Positions 44,683-54,775 of a DNA stretch of 64,000 nucleotides are shown piece by piece; positions within the stretch are counted from its first letter, which is position 1; every line of letters starts with the position of its first letter. A program made the position numbers and the translations under genes. This stretch comes from Undaria pinnatifida (Eukaryota; Sar; Phaeophyceae; Laminariales; Alariaceae). The notes beneath the pieces were generated by a model. The model was given only the letters and a program-made list of their open reading frames with translations, was not told where the DNA came from and did no database searches. The stretch lies in the NCBI GenBank assembly GCA_012845835.1, contig JABAKD010000005.1:12001205-12065204 (forward strand), read 5' to 3'.

Positions 44683-44995
44683 CGCTCGCCAGCAGCGTGT
44701 ATCACACGACGGCAACAGCGTGCGGTATCGATCCCATGCTGCCAACAACGGCTGCGCCTGCTGTAGCTTTGGCGGCTCTCGGCAGAGTGCAACCCCACGA
44801 ACGTACTGTAGCTTTGGCGGCTTTCGGCGAAGCCCAAAGCCATCAACTCGCTGGGACGAGGTTCGTCGAGCCGTTGCTCGCGGAGAAAGCGCGAAGCACA
44901 GAGCTGCCAACCGATTTCGACTGCCCTACAGCAGAACTTCCTCACACAACCGCCTCTAGGAAGAACACAAAAAGTATAAAATCGACTCGACTGAC
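44683..44995 (+). repeat. Family E arm, left
   Basis: Matches 63,650-64,000 in reverse complement (shared CGCTCGCCAGCAGCGTGTAT, CACACGACGGCA, GCTTTGGCGGCTTTCGGC, AACCGCCTCTAGGAA). The unit GTAGCTTTGGCGGCT is doubled within it. Confidence 0.7.
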
Positions 44996-45152
44996 GATAA
45001 GAAGAAGGACCAGAAGAATCCGGCCGAAAAAATGTCCAGTCGAAAAGGGCCGTTTTCGACTGACAATCCGACTGTGTCAAAAATGGCCCAAGTATTGTAC
45101 ACAAGCTGCCTCCGAATCCTGCGCTTCCACACTAGTCTACATTTTTTTTTTT

Positions 45153-45448
45153 TTCTTTTTCACACACTTCTGCTTTCCAGCTTCTGGACAAGCCGTGGTC
45201 ACAGGTGTCGTCCCTTCTTCCCCCCGGTTCTTGCCTTCAATTTTTACGTGCATAGGGTTCAGCAATCCCACTGCTCGTCGACTTTTCATCGAGTGTTGCT
45301 AACTCACGCTCTCGCACTTTCCGCAAATCAATTTGTGCACAAGAAAAAGTCCCAACGAATTTATACGAGTATGCACTCGGCGGGGCTTGAACTCACGCAA
45401 CTGACCTATACCAGGCTCGAGGATAACCTGATACGTCACCGGGGCGAT
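45153..45448 (-). mobile_element. tRNA-derived SINE-like element, family I
   Basis: Near full-length relative to 15,481-15,780, with the head at the right end (CCGGTGACGTATCAGGTTAT on the minus strand) and the 3' block at the left with a pure A/T-rich tail. Confidence 0.75.
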
Positions 45449-45839
45449 ATCCCTGCGCCATAACGAATGCCTGTGCAATCGGCGACAGCTGTGCAAAGCA
45501 GGGAGCTCAAGATCGCGCGACTTTGCTGACGTGCTATCGTATCACATTATCTAATACACCGCGATGTGATCTGAAGTGCCGAACGCCCTGTGCTGTTTTG
45601 TCGCGGACGTGAACCATGCACCGCTTCACCGTAGCTACTGCACCGCTGTTCGAAAGTGAACTGACAATCTGAAGGATATGGCGCAAGGTTTTCCGGTTCA
45701 AGATGCTACGGTTGCAAGCTGCCGAGCAATGCAGTACAACAGTACCGGAATCCATAGCGTGGGCGCGTAACGAACTCATAGCGTGCGCGCGTAACGCAAC
45801 ACAGATGACTTTGCAAGGAGGACCCCGACTGACGCCTGC

Positions 45840-45862
45840 TGCTGCTGCTGCTGCGCTCGAGC
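45840..45862. repeat. (GCT)n tract
   Basis: Seven GCT/GCG units. On the minus strand it gives a poly-Ala/Ser run inside an accidental continuation of the secreted-protein frame past its donor. Confidence 0.7.
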
Positions 45863-45950
45863 TATGCCCCTGCTGCGCCTGCGTGAGAGAACAGAGTGGG
45901 CTGAAGAGGCAAACGGTAACCAAGCATCCAAAAGCATAGATGGAATTCAC

Positions 45951-46058
45951 CTCCATTCTCCAGCCCTCCGGGATGTTGAAGTCGTCCGCAAGGTCACCCG
46001 ACGCCAGAGCCACCGCCGCCAATGCTAGTACAACTCGAGAGCACTTTATTCCCACCAT
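45951..46058 (-). CDS. First exon of a secreted or ER-targeted protein, leftward
   Basis: Starts at ATG 46,058 on the minus strand and codes 36 residues, ending exactly at a GTGAAT donor (45,945-45,950) in phase 0. Residues 1-21 form a clear signal peptide: short basic start (VGIKCSR), hydrophobic core VVLALAAVALASG, then a small-residue cleavage region. The mature part begins DLADDFNIPEGWRME. The frame stays open downstream for 138 more codons, but that part passes through a poly-Ala tract and looks like intron. The gene is divergent from 14-3-3, with 271 bp between the two start codons. The remaining exons are not confidently located; the exon at 35,376-35,566 is a candidate. Family not recognised. 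Confidence 0.5.
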
Positions 46059-46329
46059 TTTCTCCCCACTAATACTTCTGTGGGGTTGGCTTTCGAAGAC
46101 ATCAAGACCTTACCGGCTGGCTGTCTAGATGAAGGTTTGTCGTTGATGTTGTCAGGGAGTTCCTAAGAACTGCAGCGGATTCTTTCGTCGGGATTCGGCC
46201 CGTTATCTTTGTTTAGAAGTTGGCACCTAGACCACCAGCACTTCTTTGACTTGGAAGAAGAGAAGATTACCGTGGCTGTGACTGCTCTCCTCATCCTTTC
46301 ATCCAGACAACCGCTAGAACTTACTCAAG
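46059..46329. promoter_or_regulatory. Shared divergent promoter region
   Basis: The 271 bp between the start codons of the leftward signal-peptide protein and the rightward 14-3-3 gene must hold both 5' UTRs and core promoters. No canonical TATA box is obvious, and pyrimidine-rich patches flank both starts. The call is positional inference from the two flanking first exons. Confidence 0.4.
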
Positions 46330-46388
46330 ATGAGCGACGCAAGAGCGGAGGAGGTGGAGCGGGCGCGCCTTGCCGAGCAGGCGGAGCG
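46330..46388 (+). CDS. 14-3-3: 14-3-3 protein, exon 1
   Basis: Starts at ATG 46,330 and codes 19 residues plus two bases (MSDARAEEVERARLAEQAE, then CG), ending at donor GTGAGC. The LAEQAER motif is the conserved start of 14-3-3 proteins, which are dimeric phosphoserine/threonine-binding adaptors in the cytosol and nucleus. The split Arg codon CG|T is completed exactly by the first base of exon 2 (59,637), giving AERFDEMVE as in the family. This is too short to be seen as an open reading frame on its own. The intron that follows is 13,248 bp, about 225 times the exon length. The neighbouring leftward gene shares the promoter region. Confidence 0.9.
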
Positions 46389-47769
46389 GTGAGCTTGCGC
46401 GAGACGTTGTCGGATCATTCCGTCGAATGAGAAGCACAGACGACGTGGAATGTGGGGCATTCGATGAACGCCGCCTGAGAGATTTTGTTTCTTCGAGATC
46501 GGGGCCCATCGCACCGCGCTTGTCGTAGCTAGCTGTAGCGCTCGTGTGAACCCGGGGTGAGCAGGTGGTGGGTGTCGCGGATGTTTCAACGTGCGTATCT
46601 CAAATATGTTTCGTGATGGTGGGCAATCTGGTTTCCCGCTCACGAATATTTTGGTCGCGGGTAAACAACTCACCCAATCAATCAACCCGCTTCGTGCAGG
46701 TGCAAAAATCAAAAATCAAGAATGGGATAGATCTATGATACGAGGCGTGTGATATATGAGACATTTGGTACGAACAAAGTTCTTGCTTCTTGTTGATTGA
46801 ATAGGGAAGTTATCTGTAGCTACGAAGCTACCGGCAGCAGCAGCACATTGCCAAGATTGACCCCCCCCGAGGACGCCCCGCCCTAGATCGTGGTTGGCCC
46901 CTGTACACCTCATATCAACGTCACCTTCGGCCGGCCGTTGACGTCGGCGCGACTCTCGTAGTTCTTTTTACGAGATATTCGCAAGTGCATGTTGAAAAAT
47001 CTTGGTCCAAAACTTGAGTTTTGTTTGGTTGTGCTGTCTTCCACGTTTCAGCGTTTCGAACGCGGAAGTTGCTGCTATTAAAAAAAAAAAATTAACTTAA
47101 AAAAACTTACTTGAAAAATGTGTGACGACCGCAATCTCACAGGCGACCCGTAAAATATTCCTCAAGAATTTTCTTGGAGGATTCCAGCAATCCAGCCCAA
47201 CACCACCCAACCACAACACAGCCGAGCACAACCAACAGAACAGCTCACACCTCACTGTCCAGCTGTCATTTTCCTACTGCTGTAGCTTCACCTCACACAC
47301 AACACACTAAACACCCAAGACACGAGCGTAAAATGGTTTGTTGAGGACTTCCTTCGTGCACGAAACACCTGCCTGGTATTTGTGAATCACGCTCCCCCCG
47401 ACACAACGTATGCAAGGCCGCTGCTCTCTGCTGATTGAGGAGTGGGTGGCCTTTGATTTTGTGTCTCTCGGAGATCTACGCGTATCAATATCATGTCACA
47501 TTTCACCACATCGCATCAAATCGGTTGCCGGCTCCCGCGCTGCCCAACATCCAAAATGCTGTTAGCAGCGTTGAGATCTAAGTAAGAGGTGGGAGTTGGA
47601 GTACTCTACACGATCCCCAATGCGCACGGAGAATGAGAGTAGCTGCTGTACTGGTGTGCACACTTTACGTTTGAATGCTGCACAGCTGCTGGTGCATTCG
47701 TAGCCGCGCTTACTTCGCAGGAGAGGCTCGACCGTGCCTCCTGTATACGAGGTGCGCCACTCCGACACA

Positions 47770-48620
47770 CGATGACAACGAACTATATACAACTACAGCT
47801 TACAGCTGATGGAACTGCTACTTTTTCGAAGTTTAAAAAGCGCATTTGGTACTCACTTAAAAAAAACGCAGCAGGGTGTTCATGTCGATCCCCCCACATA
47901 CTTTCCCCTCGATCGAGGGCTTTTTCCGCCGGGATACTTAAAATCGGCAGCTCGGCTGTTGCTAAAAACAATATAAACATGTTCACGTTGCAACTGGACA
48001 CCCAGGACACCGACGCGGCTACCCAGCAGGATTCAGAGGTGCCTTGTATCATATGCCTCTATATCCCGGTTGAAACTTGCTGCAGTGCGCATACTCGTAG
48101 GTATCCCGAGCACTCGGCGCGCTCTTTTTGGCGATTTCTCCCTAAAAGATACCAGTACCTGGTATGAACTAGTTGTGTTGACAAAGGATGCATTGCATCA
48201 TAGATCAACGCAACGAAAGCTGTATTTTTACGTTCTTATCTCAGCGTTAAAGTGATCACTTTTCTGTTCATTGGTAGTTTTTTGGACTGCCGGCACATTG
48301 TCGGATGGCAAACAAAATAATCAAAAGCTGGGTGGCACGTATTTGCCGCGAGTGCGAAACCTGTGGTACACGTCGAGCCGACGGCTGCCCGCACGGGGCC
48401 TCCGACGGCGGCACCGGTACGCCGACCGATGCTCCGATCCTCCCGGGAGACCGGAGGTGGGAGAGCCCGCACCCGAGACAATCGCGTTGAAAGGCCAAGG
48501 CTTTGGTGTGGGGGGGGTAACCTCGTTGTCGCTTGCGAGTTTAGGCCGCTCGAGCGAGTGGCTCTGTGCCTTTCTGAAAAACCTTGTTCGCACAGCATAA
48601 CATAAAATTTCATGGTGTGT
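47770..48620. other. Open but unassigned intronic sequence
   Basis: At 47,981 an ATG opens MFTLQLDTQDTDAATQQDSE, ending at a GTGCCT site. At 48,305-48,487 a plus frame has cysteine pairs (CRECETCG, GCPHG), but the complementary frame is equally open. Neither is convincing as a gene. Confidence 0.2.
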
Positions 48621-48922
48621 TATGATGTTTGAGCGTATCAATGCGGTTGACTACGGGGGCTACCCTGGAATGTCCTCGCGGGTTTCCTATTGATATGTAG
48701 GCATGCATGCACTGTGGAACTTGACCATATACCATCACTCTGTATATCGTAATGGCGCCTTCACGTCAAACCGGGGATAGGGGATGCTTGATCTCCGTCT
48801 TGGAGGACCTGTGTTGTGTTTCTGAATGCCTCTGCTTCTCTGCATTTGATATGGGTCCACCTGTCTACAGCGATGCTGATGCTTTGCCTGAGGTCATGGG
48901 TATATATATGTATATATATATC

Positions 48923-49220
48923 GTCGCCCCGGTGGCGTATCAGGTTATCCTCGAGCCTGGTATAGGTCAGTTTTTCGTGAGTTCGAATCCCCACGAGTGC
49001 ATACTCGTACAAATTCGTGCGGACTTTTTCTTGTGCACAAATTGACTTGCCGAAAACGCGAGAGCGTGAGTTAGCATCACGCGATGAAAAACCGACGAGC
49101 GGTGGGATTGCTGAACCCTATGCGCGATAAAAATTGATTGCAAGAACCGGGGGGAAGAAGGGACGACACCCGTGACCACGGCTTGTCCCGAAGCTGGAAA
49201 GTAGAAGTGTGAAAAAAAAA

Positions 49221-49225
<5 letters not shown>
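48923..49225 (+). mobile_element. tRNA-derived SINE-like element, family I
   Basis: Head CGCCCCGGTGGCGTATCAGG with GAGTTCGAATCCCC (box B-like), body CATACTCGTACAAATTCGTG and CTTGTGCACAAATTGACTTG, 3' block CCACGGCTTGTCCCGAAGCT, then an A-run and (AT)n tail. Confidence 0.75.
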
Positions 49226-49244
<19 letters not shown>

Positions 49245-49252
<8 letters not shown>

Positions 49253-49360
49253 TGTTTCAATCTCGCTGTTACTGGTATATATATTTTTTTTGTTTCAATC
49301 TCGCTGTTACTACTGGTATATATATATATTTTGTTTCAATCTCGCTGTTACTACTGGTAT
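49245..49360 (+). repeat. Three tandem 40-45 bp units
   Basis: TTTCAATCTCGCTGTTACT followed by ACTGGTATATATAT is repeated three times. Confidence 0.85.
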
Positions 49361-49615
49361 CCTGTTTCAGGACAAGCGGTGGTCACAGGTGTCTTCCCTT
49401 CTCCCCTCCGGTGGGTGCCTTCATTATTTTTTGCGCACGGGATTCAGCATCCCAACTGCTCGTCGATTATCGTCGTAAATTTGCTACACTCACGCCCTCG
49501 CGCTTTCCGCGAGTCTCATAATAAGTCCGTTATCGTGCGCATTCGACGGGGCTCGAACTCCCGAAATTGGCGTTATTCGTTACGAGGTTTCACCTACCAG
49601 ACCACCGGGGACGTC
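49361..49615 (-). mobile_element. SINE-like element, variant of family I
   Basis: The minus-strand head has CCGGTGGTCTGGTAGGTGAA and GAGTTCGAGCCCC. It shares the 3' block CCACCGCTTGTCCTGAAAC and the CGACGAGCAGTTGGGATGCT block. It is followed at 49,768-50,230 by two plus-strand SINE fragments (blocks CGACGAGCAGTGGCAATGCT and GTCGACGAGGGAAGAAAGGG). Confidence 0.6.
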
Positions 49616-49670
49616 GGCTACATAGTAGGTGTGGCGGTGGGAGCAATCGCTTTTTTTTCGCGCTCCATAG

Positions 49671-49735
49671 ATCCGGTCGTAGATGCCGATCTCGAGGCCG
49701 CGCACGGCCGCGTGCGGCGCCGACGACGGGTTTTT
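49671..49735 (+). repeat. Degenerate copy of the acceptor edge at 52,402
   Basis: TTTTTTTCGCGCTCCATAG followed by CGGTCGTAGATGCCGATCTC and GAGGCCGCGCACGGCCGC resembles the acceptor and first 60 bases of the exon-like stretch at 52,402-52,568. The shared peptide is VDADLEAA-GR-RRR. Confidence 0.55.
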
Positions 49736-50324
49736 TGGGGCACTCAAAGAACCGGTTACCGATCTCCATACACTCACGAAAAGCGCAAGCGTGTGATTTT
49801 CGCAAAATTCGATGGTAATCGACGAGCAGTGGCAATGCTGAACCCTCTCCGCGATAAATATGAATGCACGTTTAGTATGTACCAGGGGGGGGGGAGGGAC
49901 GGCACCTGTGACCACGGCTTGACGTGTCCAGCAGAGATATATATATATATATGCAAATGTGACAAGAAGAACAAAAACTGTCCTCCTGAACTTAGCAAGA
50001 GGTCCTGGCCCAGCGTCAGCATCGCTGAACGCCCGGCTAGATAGGCGGACGCCAATCTATTACAGAGTAACAGAGTAACAGCAGGTGTTCGATCCGGGTC
50101 GACGAGGGAAGAAAGGGCTGACGTATTTTCGCGATAAAAATAAAGGCGCGTGCCGCAGTGGGGAGGGGGGAGAAGAGCCTGCTTAGTAGACCCGGGTCTG
50201 GGTTACAACTCGGGAGGGAGCAGGCGAAATATATTGTGTGAAGATACTTGATGGGATGAGCGAAAAAAAATGAAGAAAAGTGAGACATGCAGATAACAGG
50301 AGGGATAATGTTATATCTGGTGTA

Positions 50325-50650
50325 CTTTTTTGGTCGATCTTCCTCACAGCTGAAGTGTATTTCCATTTTTTATTATAAAAAATGAAAATACACTCCAGCT
50401 GTGAGATCGAAGATTTCGTCGAAACTCATCTTTGCAAGCTGTTTGTGATACTCCGATCGCGCGCATTACGAGTTGTGTGTCCTCATTAAGGATATAGGTC
50501 GGCGACTCCCCTTACAACTACAGTGTAGCTATCAGGGTCAACAGGGTGATTTTAGTCAGTCTGTGCGCGGAAACTATAAAACCCGTTTCTGAGGGGGACA
50601 AAATCTGACAGCTGTGGAGGGAAATGTATCCTTTTATCAAGTGAATCTTG
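50325..50650 (-). repeat. Family A copy with opposed end fragment
   Basis: A reverse family A copy (50,385-50,650) is preceded by an opposed family A end (TTGGTCGATCTTCCTCACAG…AAGTGTATTTCC). This leaves AAGTGTATTT and AAAATACACT facing each other around a short AT-rich centre. Confidence 0.75.
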
Positions 50651-50664
50651 TAAGTCGAATAACC

Positions 50665-51690
50665 GGTGAGAGGGGGGGGGGGGGAGTTTTGAAGGACGCG
50701 GGGGCCTGGTTTTGATCAAAAGCGAGCGGGTTTGGAGAGGGGGGGGGGGGAGGGGGAAAGGGGGGGGCAATTTGTGCATGTAAGCTATAAATCCTTTCGA
50801 GGGGATAAATCTGACGGTTTTGGCACCAGTTTATCATTGGGGAGGGGGGGGGGGGTTGGGCGGGGGTGGGGCGTGTGGGGCAGCTCATTTTCTTTATGTG
50901 CGTGGAAACTATACATTATTTTAAGGGGATAAATGTGACGGTTTTGGAAATAATGCATCAGTTTATCATGTATATCCTGGGGTAAGTCGTACAATCAGTG
51001 AGTAGAGAGAGGGTGGAGTGTTCGAGGGGGTGGGGTTGGGATGGGTTGGGGGGGGGGGGAGGAAGGGTTTTAGGTGAGGGATTTGTTATACGTGTGGTGC
51101 TAGGTCTAGGCGATGGTGCGGGTGATGGGGAAGAAGGGGGCGTTCGTGGCGGGGGGGGGGGGGAAGCAGCGGCATGGATGGCTCTCGAAAGATAATGAGG
51201 TGATATCCTGTGCGTGAAGTGTTTATTAATCTGGCGGATTTCGATATTTGGTGGGGCGTTTGAGTAAGGGAGAACGAGAGGGGGGGGGGGGGGGGAGATT
51301 TTTTAGCAGGATTAGGTCACAAATAATATTCAAATACACTTCGGCTGTGAGATCAAAGATACGTAGGGGCTTGTTATACGCGTGGTGCTAGGTCTAGGCG
51401 ATCGTGCGGGTGGTTGGAAAAGAGGGGGCGTTGAAGGAGGGGGGGGGGGTGGGGGGAAAATAATTGAAACCTACGTCATGGATGGTCAGAAAGATAATGA
51501 CGTGATGTCAACTGCGTATAGGTGTTTATTACTCTGGCCGATTTCGATTGTGAGTGGGGCGTTTGGACAAACTAGGCGGAAGGGGGGGGGGGATCGGGGG
51601 ACGGGGGGGGGGGAAGGGTTGGGGTTTTTCATGAACAAGAGGGGTCAGGGGAGGGGGAGGGGAGGGGGGGGGGGGGGCGGGGGGCGGGAC
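50665..51690 (+). repeat. G-run array with a repeated family A-derived unit
   Basis: At least ten runs of 9-18 G alternate with blocks such as GCGCGGAAACTATAAA, GGGGATAAATSTGACGGTTT, TGCATCAGTTTATCA and GGTGCTAGGTCTAGGCGAT. The blocks come from the part of family A downstream of the CTGACAGCTGTGG word, so an end of the element has been amplified several times. The long Gly-rich frames are spurious. Confidence 0.8.
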
Positions 51691-51933
51691 ATTTCAATAT
51701 GTGCGCGGAAACTATAAATTCTCAAAGGGGACAAACCTGACGATTGAAGCAATAAGACATCCCTTTATATCATCTGGCTTGCAATGTTTACTATTCTAGA
51801 AGGTTTGATGTTAGATGCAGCATGCAACCCAGTGTTTAAGTGTAGTAAATAACGTGTTAAATCTTCATAATTTGTTGTTGTATGATACATGGATCGAAAG
51901 CTAGAATATTTTATACCTGGTAGAATATTTGTA

Positions 51934-52147
51934 GTTACCATTATTTTCTGACATCGCTAATTATAATAAAGAGATACGTATTGTCAAATACAACAGGCGA
52001 GGTGATGTGGTCATGCACTGTTTGTCACCACCATCATACAGTTACCATTATTTTCTGACATCGCTAATTATACGAAAAAAATACGTATTGCCAAATACAG
52101 CATGCGAGATGATATATGTGGCCATGTACTGTCTCCGCCATTGAGCA
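51934..52147 (+). repeat. Tandem duplication, 107-bp period
   Basis: GTTACCATTATTTTCTGACA and TCGCTAATTATA…ATACGTATTG occur at 51,934 and 52,041. Confidence 0.9.
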
Positions 52148-52187
52148 TTAGAGGGAGGGATGCGAATCGTCAGTTTTTAAGGAACGC

Positions 52188-52271
52188 TTGGTATACATGC
52201 GCTCAATTACGTTACCTCGTTAGTCATACTTGGTATACACGCGCTCAATTACGTTACCTCGTTAGTCATAC
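52188..52271 (+). repeat. Tandem duplication, 42-bp period
   Basis: TTGGTATACAYGCGCTCAAT then TACGTTACCTCGTTAGTCAT, twice with one difference. Confidence 0.95.
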
Positions 52272-52401
52272 GTCGCTTGGCATAGGTTGGGAGGCGATCT
52301 ATATATGGGATAATACTTTGGGCTCGTGCACCACTGGTAATTCATTACTTTCTGGATTCGGGGTGACGTAATTAAGGCTGGCTTCTTTTTGTGCCCTTTA
52401 G

Positions 52402-52568
52402 GCCCCCTCGTAGATGCCGACCTCGAGGCCGCGCGAGGACGCATGCGTCGCCGGGCGGTCGGTGTAGATCCGCGCCTTATGACGTTGCGGCCTGGGCGGG
52501 GGAGCGCCCCGGCGAACAACATGCGCGAGAGCGCGGTCTCGGCTGGGAGAGATTCCGAAAACATCTGA
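52402..52568 (+). CDS. Possible terminal exon of an unknown protein, inside 14-3-3 intron 1
   Basis: A good acceptor (CTTCTTTTTGTGCCCTTTAG) precedes 54 open codons and a TGA stop (52,566-52,568). The peptide runs VDADLEAARGRMRRRAVGVD, then RLMTLRPGRG and AVSAGRDSENI. Codon third positions are G/C-rich, unlike the flanking AT-rich intron. It cannot be an alternative 14-3-3 exon because the phase from exon 1 opens a different frame. A degenerate copy of its 5' edge lies 2.7 kb upstream. The minus-strand frames are also open here, so coding status is unproven. Confidence 0.35.
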
Positions 52569-53129
52569 AAGTATATGTTTCGCTGTACATGTTTCGCCTG
52601 AGGACTAGCATAGCAAGGTAGCAAGGGCGTCTTCGTATTTTTTTTTGTTTTTGGTTCTCCGGCAGATGGATGAAAACAGAGCTTAAGCATCACCACACGT
52701 TCACGTATTTTCATACCAATGTGTGTGCTTGTCACCTGTTATTCAACTCAAGTGCACTCGCACTCCAGCGCTGGCTGGCTTATCATCCGATTTTCGTGGC
52801 AACGGCAGCGCAAGCTGTTACTACCGACGTCACCGTGACTAGCAGCGCAAGCTTATCTTATCATGTCATAGAGCATGATGATGGTGCATACGTGGTGCCT
52901 GGGCCATTGAGAGAGCGAAACAACGTTCATGATATGCTGCCGACTGGGTTTCGTATACGTACCGCGTGTATACGAGCTGGGTCGGCCAAGAAACCCATCA
53001 TCCGTCAGTCGGGCATATCTCTTGAACGACAGTGACCCACTGCAAACTGAGCATATCCTCGTAATCAGCTAGATACGGTGGTCATTTTAAGCCCTCCAGC
53101 TTAAGAATCTGCCAAGTTGGTGCCGAAAA

Positions 53130-53400
53130 AAGTGGTTGCTACTCACGTCTCCTAGTTTGAGCATTTTTTTCATGATTTTTTTGTGTTGCTTTTTTTTAAA
53201 TTTGTCGAAATACAACGTGGATGGAATTGGCTCAATTTTTCTGGGCATATACATCTTGGGACGAGAAGTAGGGACATATGCGTTTCATTTCATGGGTCAC
53301 TTTCGTTCGAACGCTATGGATGAATCCCTGAAATATATGTAAACTTGTATGCAGAGGCCCTTCGGTGGAAACTTGGCCATGCACCTCTCAATTTTTGAAG
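53130..53400. other. AT-rich intron, no gene seen
   Basis: T-rich sequence with one short accidental plus frame (53,136-53,342). Confidence 0.4.
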
Positions 53401-53622
53401 TTAGGACCTGAAATTTTGACACGTGATTTGGACCAAGCTCACCAAAACGGTACTTGGCGAACTAAAAAAAAAAAAAATGGCTGACATATGGCCGGTCAAA
53501 AGTTTTCCAAAATCATGAAATTGATGAAAAGTCCACGGTTTTTTTTTTCTCTTCTTTGAGTTCGCCAAGTACTGTTTTGGTGAGCTTGGTCCAAATCACG
53601 TGTCAAAATTTCAGGTCCGAAC
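53400..53622. repeat. Near-perfect 64-bp inverted repeat (long hairpin)
   Basis: Left arm 53,400-53,463 and right arm 53,559-53,622 are reverse complements with two mismatches in 64 bp. Both contain CACGTGATTTGGACCAAGCT and CACCAAAACRGTACTTGGCG. The 95-bp loop begins with an A-run and ends near a T-run that could extend pairing. Weak similarity continues about 15 bp beyond the outer ends. It could be a foldback element or a small-RNA precursor; nothing identifies which. Confidence 0.9.
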
Positions 53623-53870
53623 TCGAAAAAATGAACGCAGCACAGCGATATTGGCTTGTTTGGAGCGTCTTGGCCGGCCCAGCTTGTACCAGACAGCTGT
53701 AGTATGATACGGTACCGGCACCGTATAAAAATGCCACTGTTTGTTTATACCTGAAATGTGATCGGAACAAGCTCGGTTTTTCACCTGATTTTCTTGCACC
53801 TTGTGGACTTGATGTTGTGATTGTGTTTGTGTTTTTTTCTCCTATGCTTTCAGTTCTCATCGCACCTCTT

Positions 53871-54026
53871 CTTTCTCCTTCTCCGTTCCTAGTCGTAACT
53901 CAGATCTGAGGTCACTTGGCAGGCTCTTCTCCCCCCTCTCCACCACGGGAAGTGCCTTCATTTTTATCGCGAGACCTGTACAGCACTTTCTTCCCTCGTC
54001 GACTCGCATCGAATTGCGTGTGGTTG
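53871..54026 (-). mobile_element. SINE-like family II, 3' fragment
   Basis: Contains AACTCAGATCTGAGGTCACT, GTGCCTTCATTTTTATCGCG and CGTCGACTCGCATCGAATTG, i.e. the reverse of the family II body. Confidence 0.65.
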
Positions 54027-54064
54027 TCGTTCAGTGCAGCTGATTCAGTGCAGCTGGTTCAGTG

Positions 54065-54067
54065 GTG

Positions 54068-54107
<40 letters not shown>

Positions 54108-54128
54108 GCTGCTGCTGCTGCTGCTGAC
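54065..54128. repeat. (TTG)n/(CTG)n tract
   Basis: About 14 TTG units followed by CTG units between two SINE-like pieces. The encoded poly-Val/Ala frame is spurious. Confidence 0.95.
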
Positions 54129-54154
54129 GTTGTTGTTGTCAACTTGCATGAGTC

Positions 54155-54485
54155 GGTTGCCCCGGTGGTCTAGTGGTGACCCTTGAATGCTACTAGAGGT
54201 GGTCCTTGAGTTCGATTCCCACCGTGATGAGATTTTTTCTTTTTTTGCAAAAATGCAAGAAAAGGATCAATTGCTGAGAGCGCCTCGCCGCGTGGGTACG
54301 CACAATTCGACGCGAGCGAGTCGACGAGGGAAGAAAATGCTGAGTTCTTCTCGCGATAAAAACAATAAAAATGAAGGCACGTCGTACCGAGGTGGGGGGG
54401 GGGGAGGAGGGCCCACTGTACAACCCCGGATCTGAGTTACTACTGGGAGGGAGGGCGAGAGTAGTGCGAGGATAATAAAGGGGAT
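54155..54485 (+). mobile_element. tRNA-derived SINE-like element, family II, full length
   Basis: Head CCCCGGTGGTCTAGTGGTGA (box A-like) and GAGTTCGATTCCC (box B-like), body GTGGGTACGCACAATTCGAC, CGCGATAAAAACAATAAAAA, GGCACGTCGTACCGAGGTGG, CGGATCTGAGTTACTACTGG and an AT-rich end. It shows the empty site (AAAAGGATCAATTGCTGAG) used by the nested insertion at 22,402. Confidence 0.75.
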
Positions 54486-54509
54486 GAATATGTATATACA
54501 GTATTATAA

Positions 54510-54720
54510 AAATTAATATACACTCCAGCTGTGAGATCGAATATTTTGTCGAAACCCACCTTTGCAAGCTGTGTGTGATACTCCGATCGCGCGTATTACG
54601 GGTTGTGTGTCCTCATTAAGGATGTAGGTCGGCAACTCCCCTCGCAACTACAGTGTAGCTATCGGGGTCAACAGGGTGATGTTAGGCAGTTTGTGCGCGG
54701 AAACTATAAAACCCTCTTCT
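54510..54720 (-). repeat. Family A copy, reverse, truncated
   Basis: Runs from ACACTCCAGCTGTGAGATCG to GCGCGGAAACTATAAAACCC, then stops at a TACCTGGTATAT block (54,727). Confidence 0.75.
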
Positions 54721-54775
54721 ATTGTATACCTGGTATATATATCAAGTATTTTTATTTTTATAATATACTCCGGAG

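Noticed and set aside
45534-45950. Continuation of the signal-peptide frame to 174 codons as a single-exon gene
   Set aside because: After codon 36 the frame crosses a GTGAAT donor and then a poly-Ala tract and low-complexity sequence; a spliced first exon is more likely.
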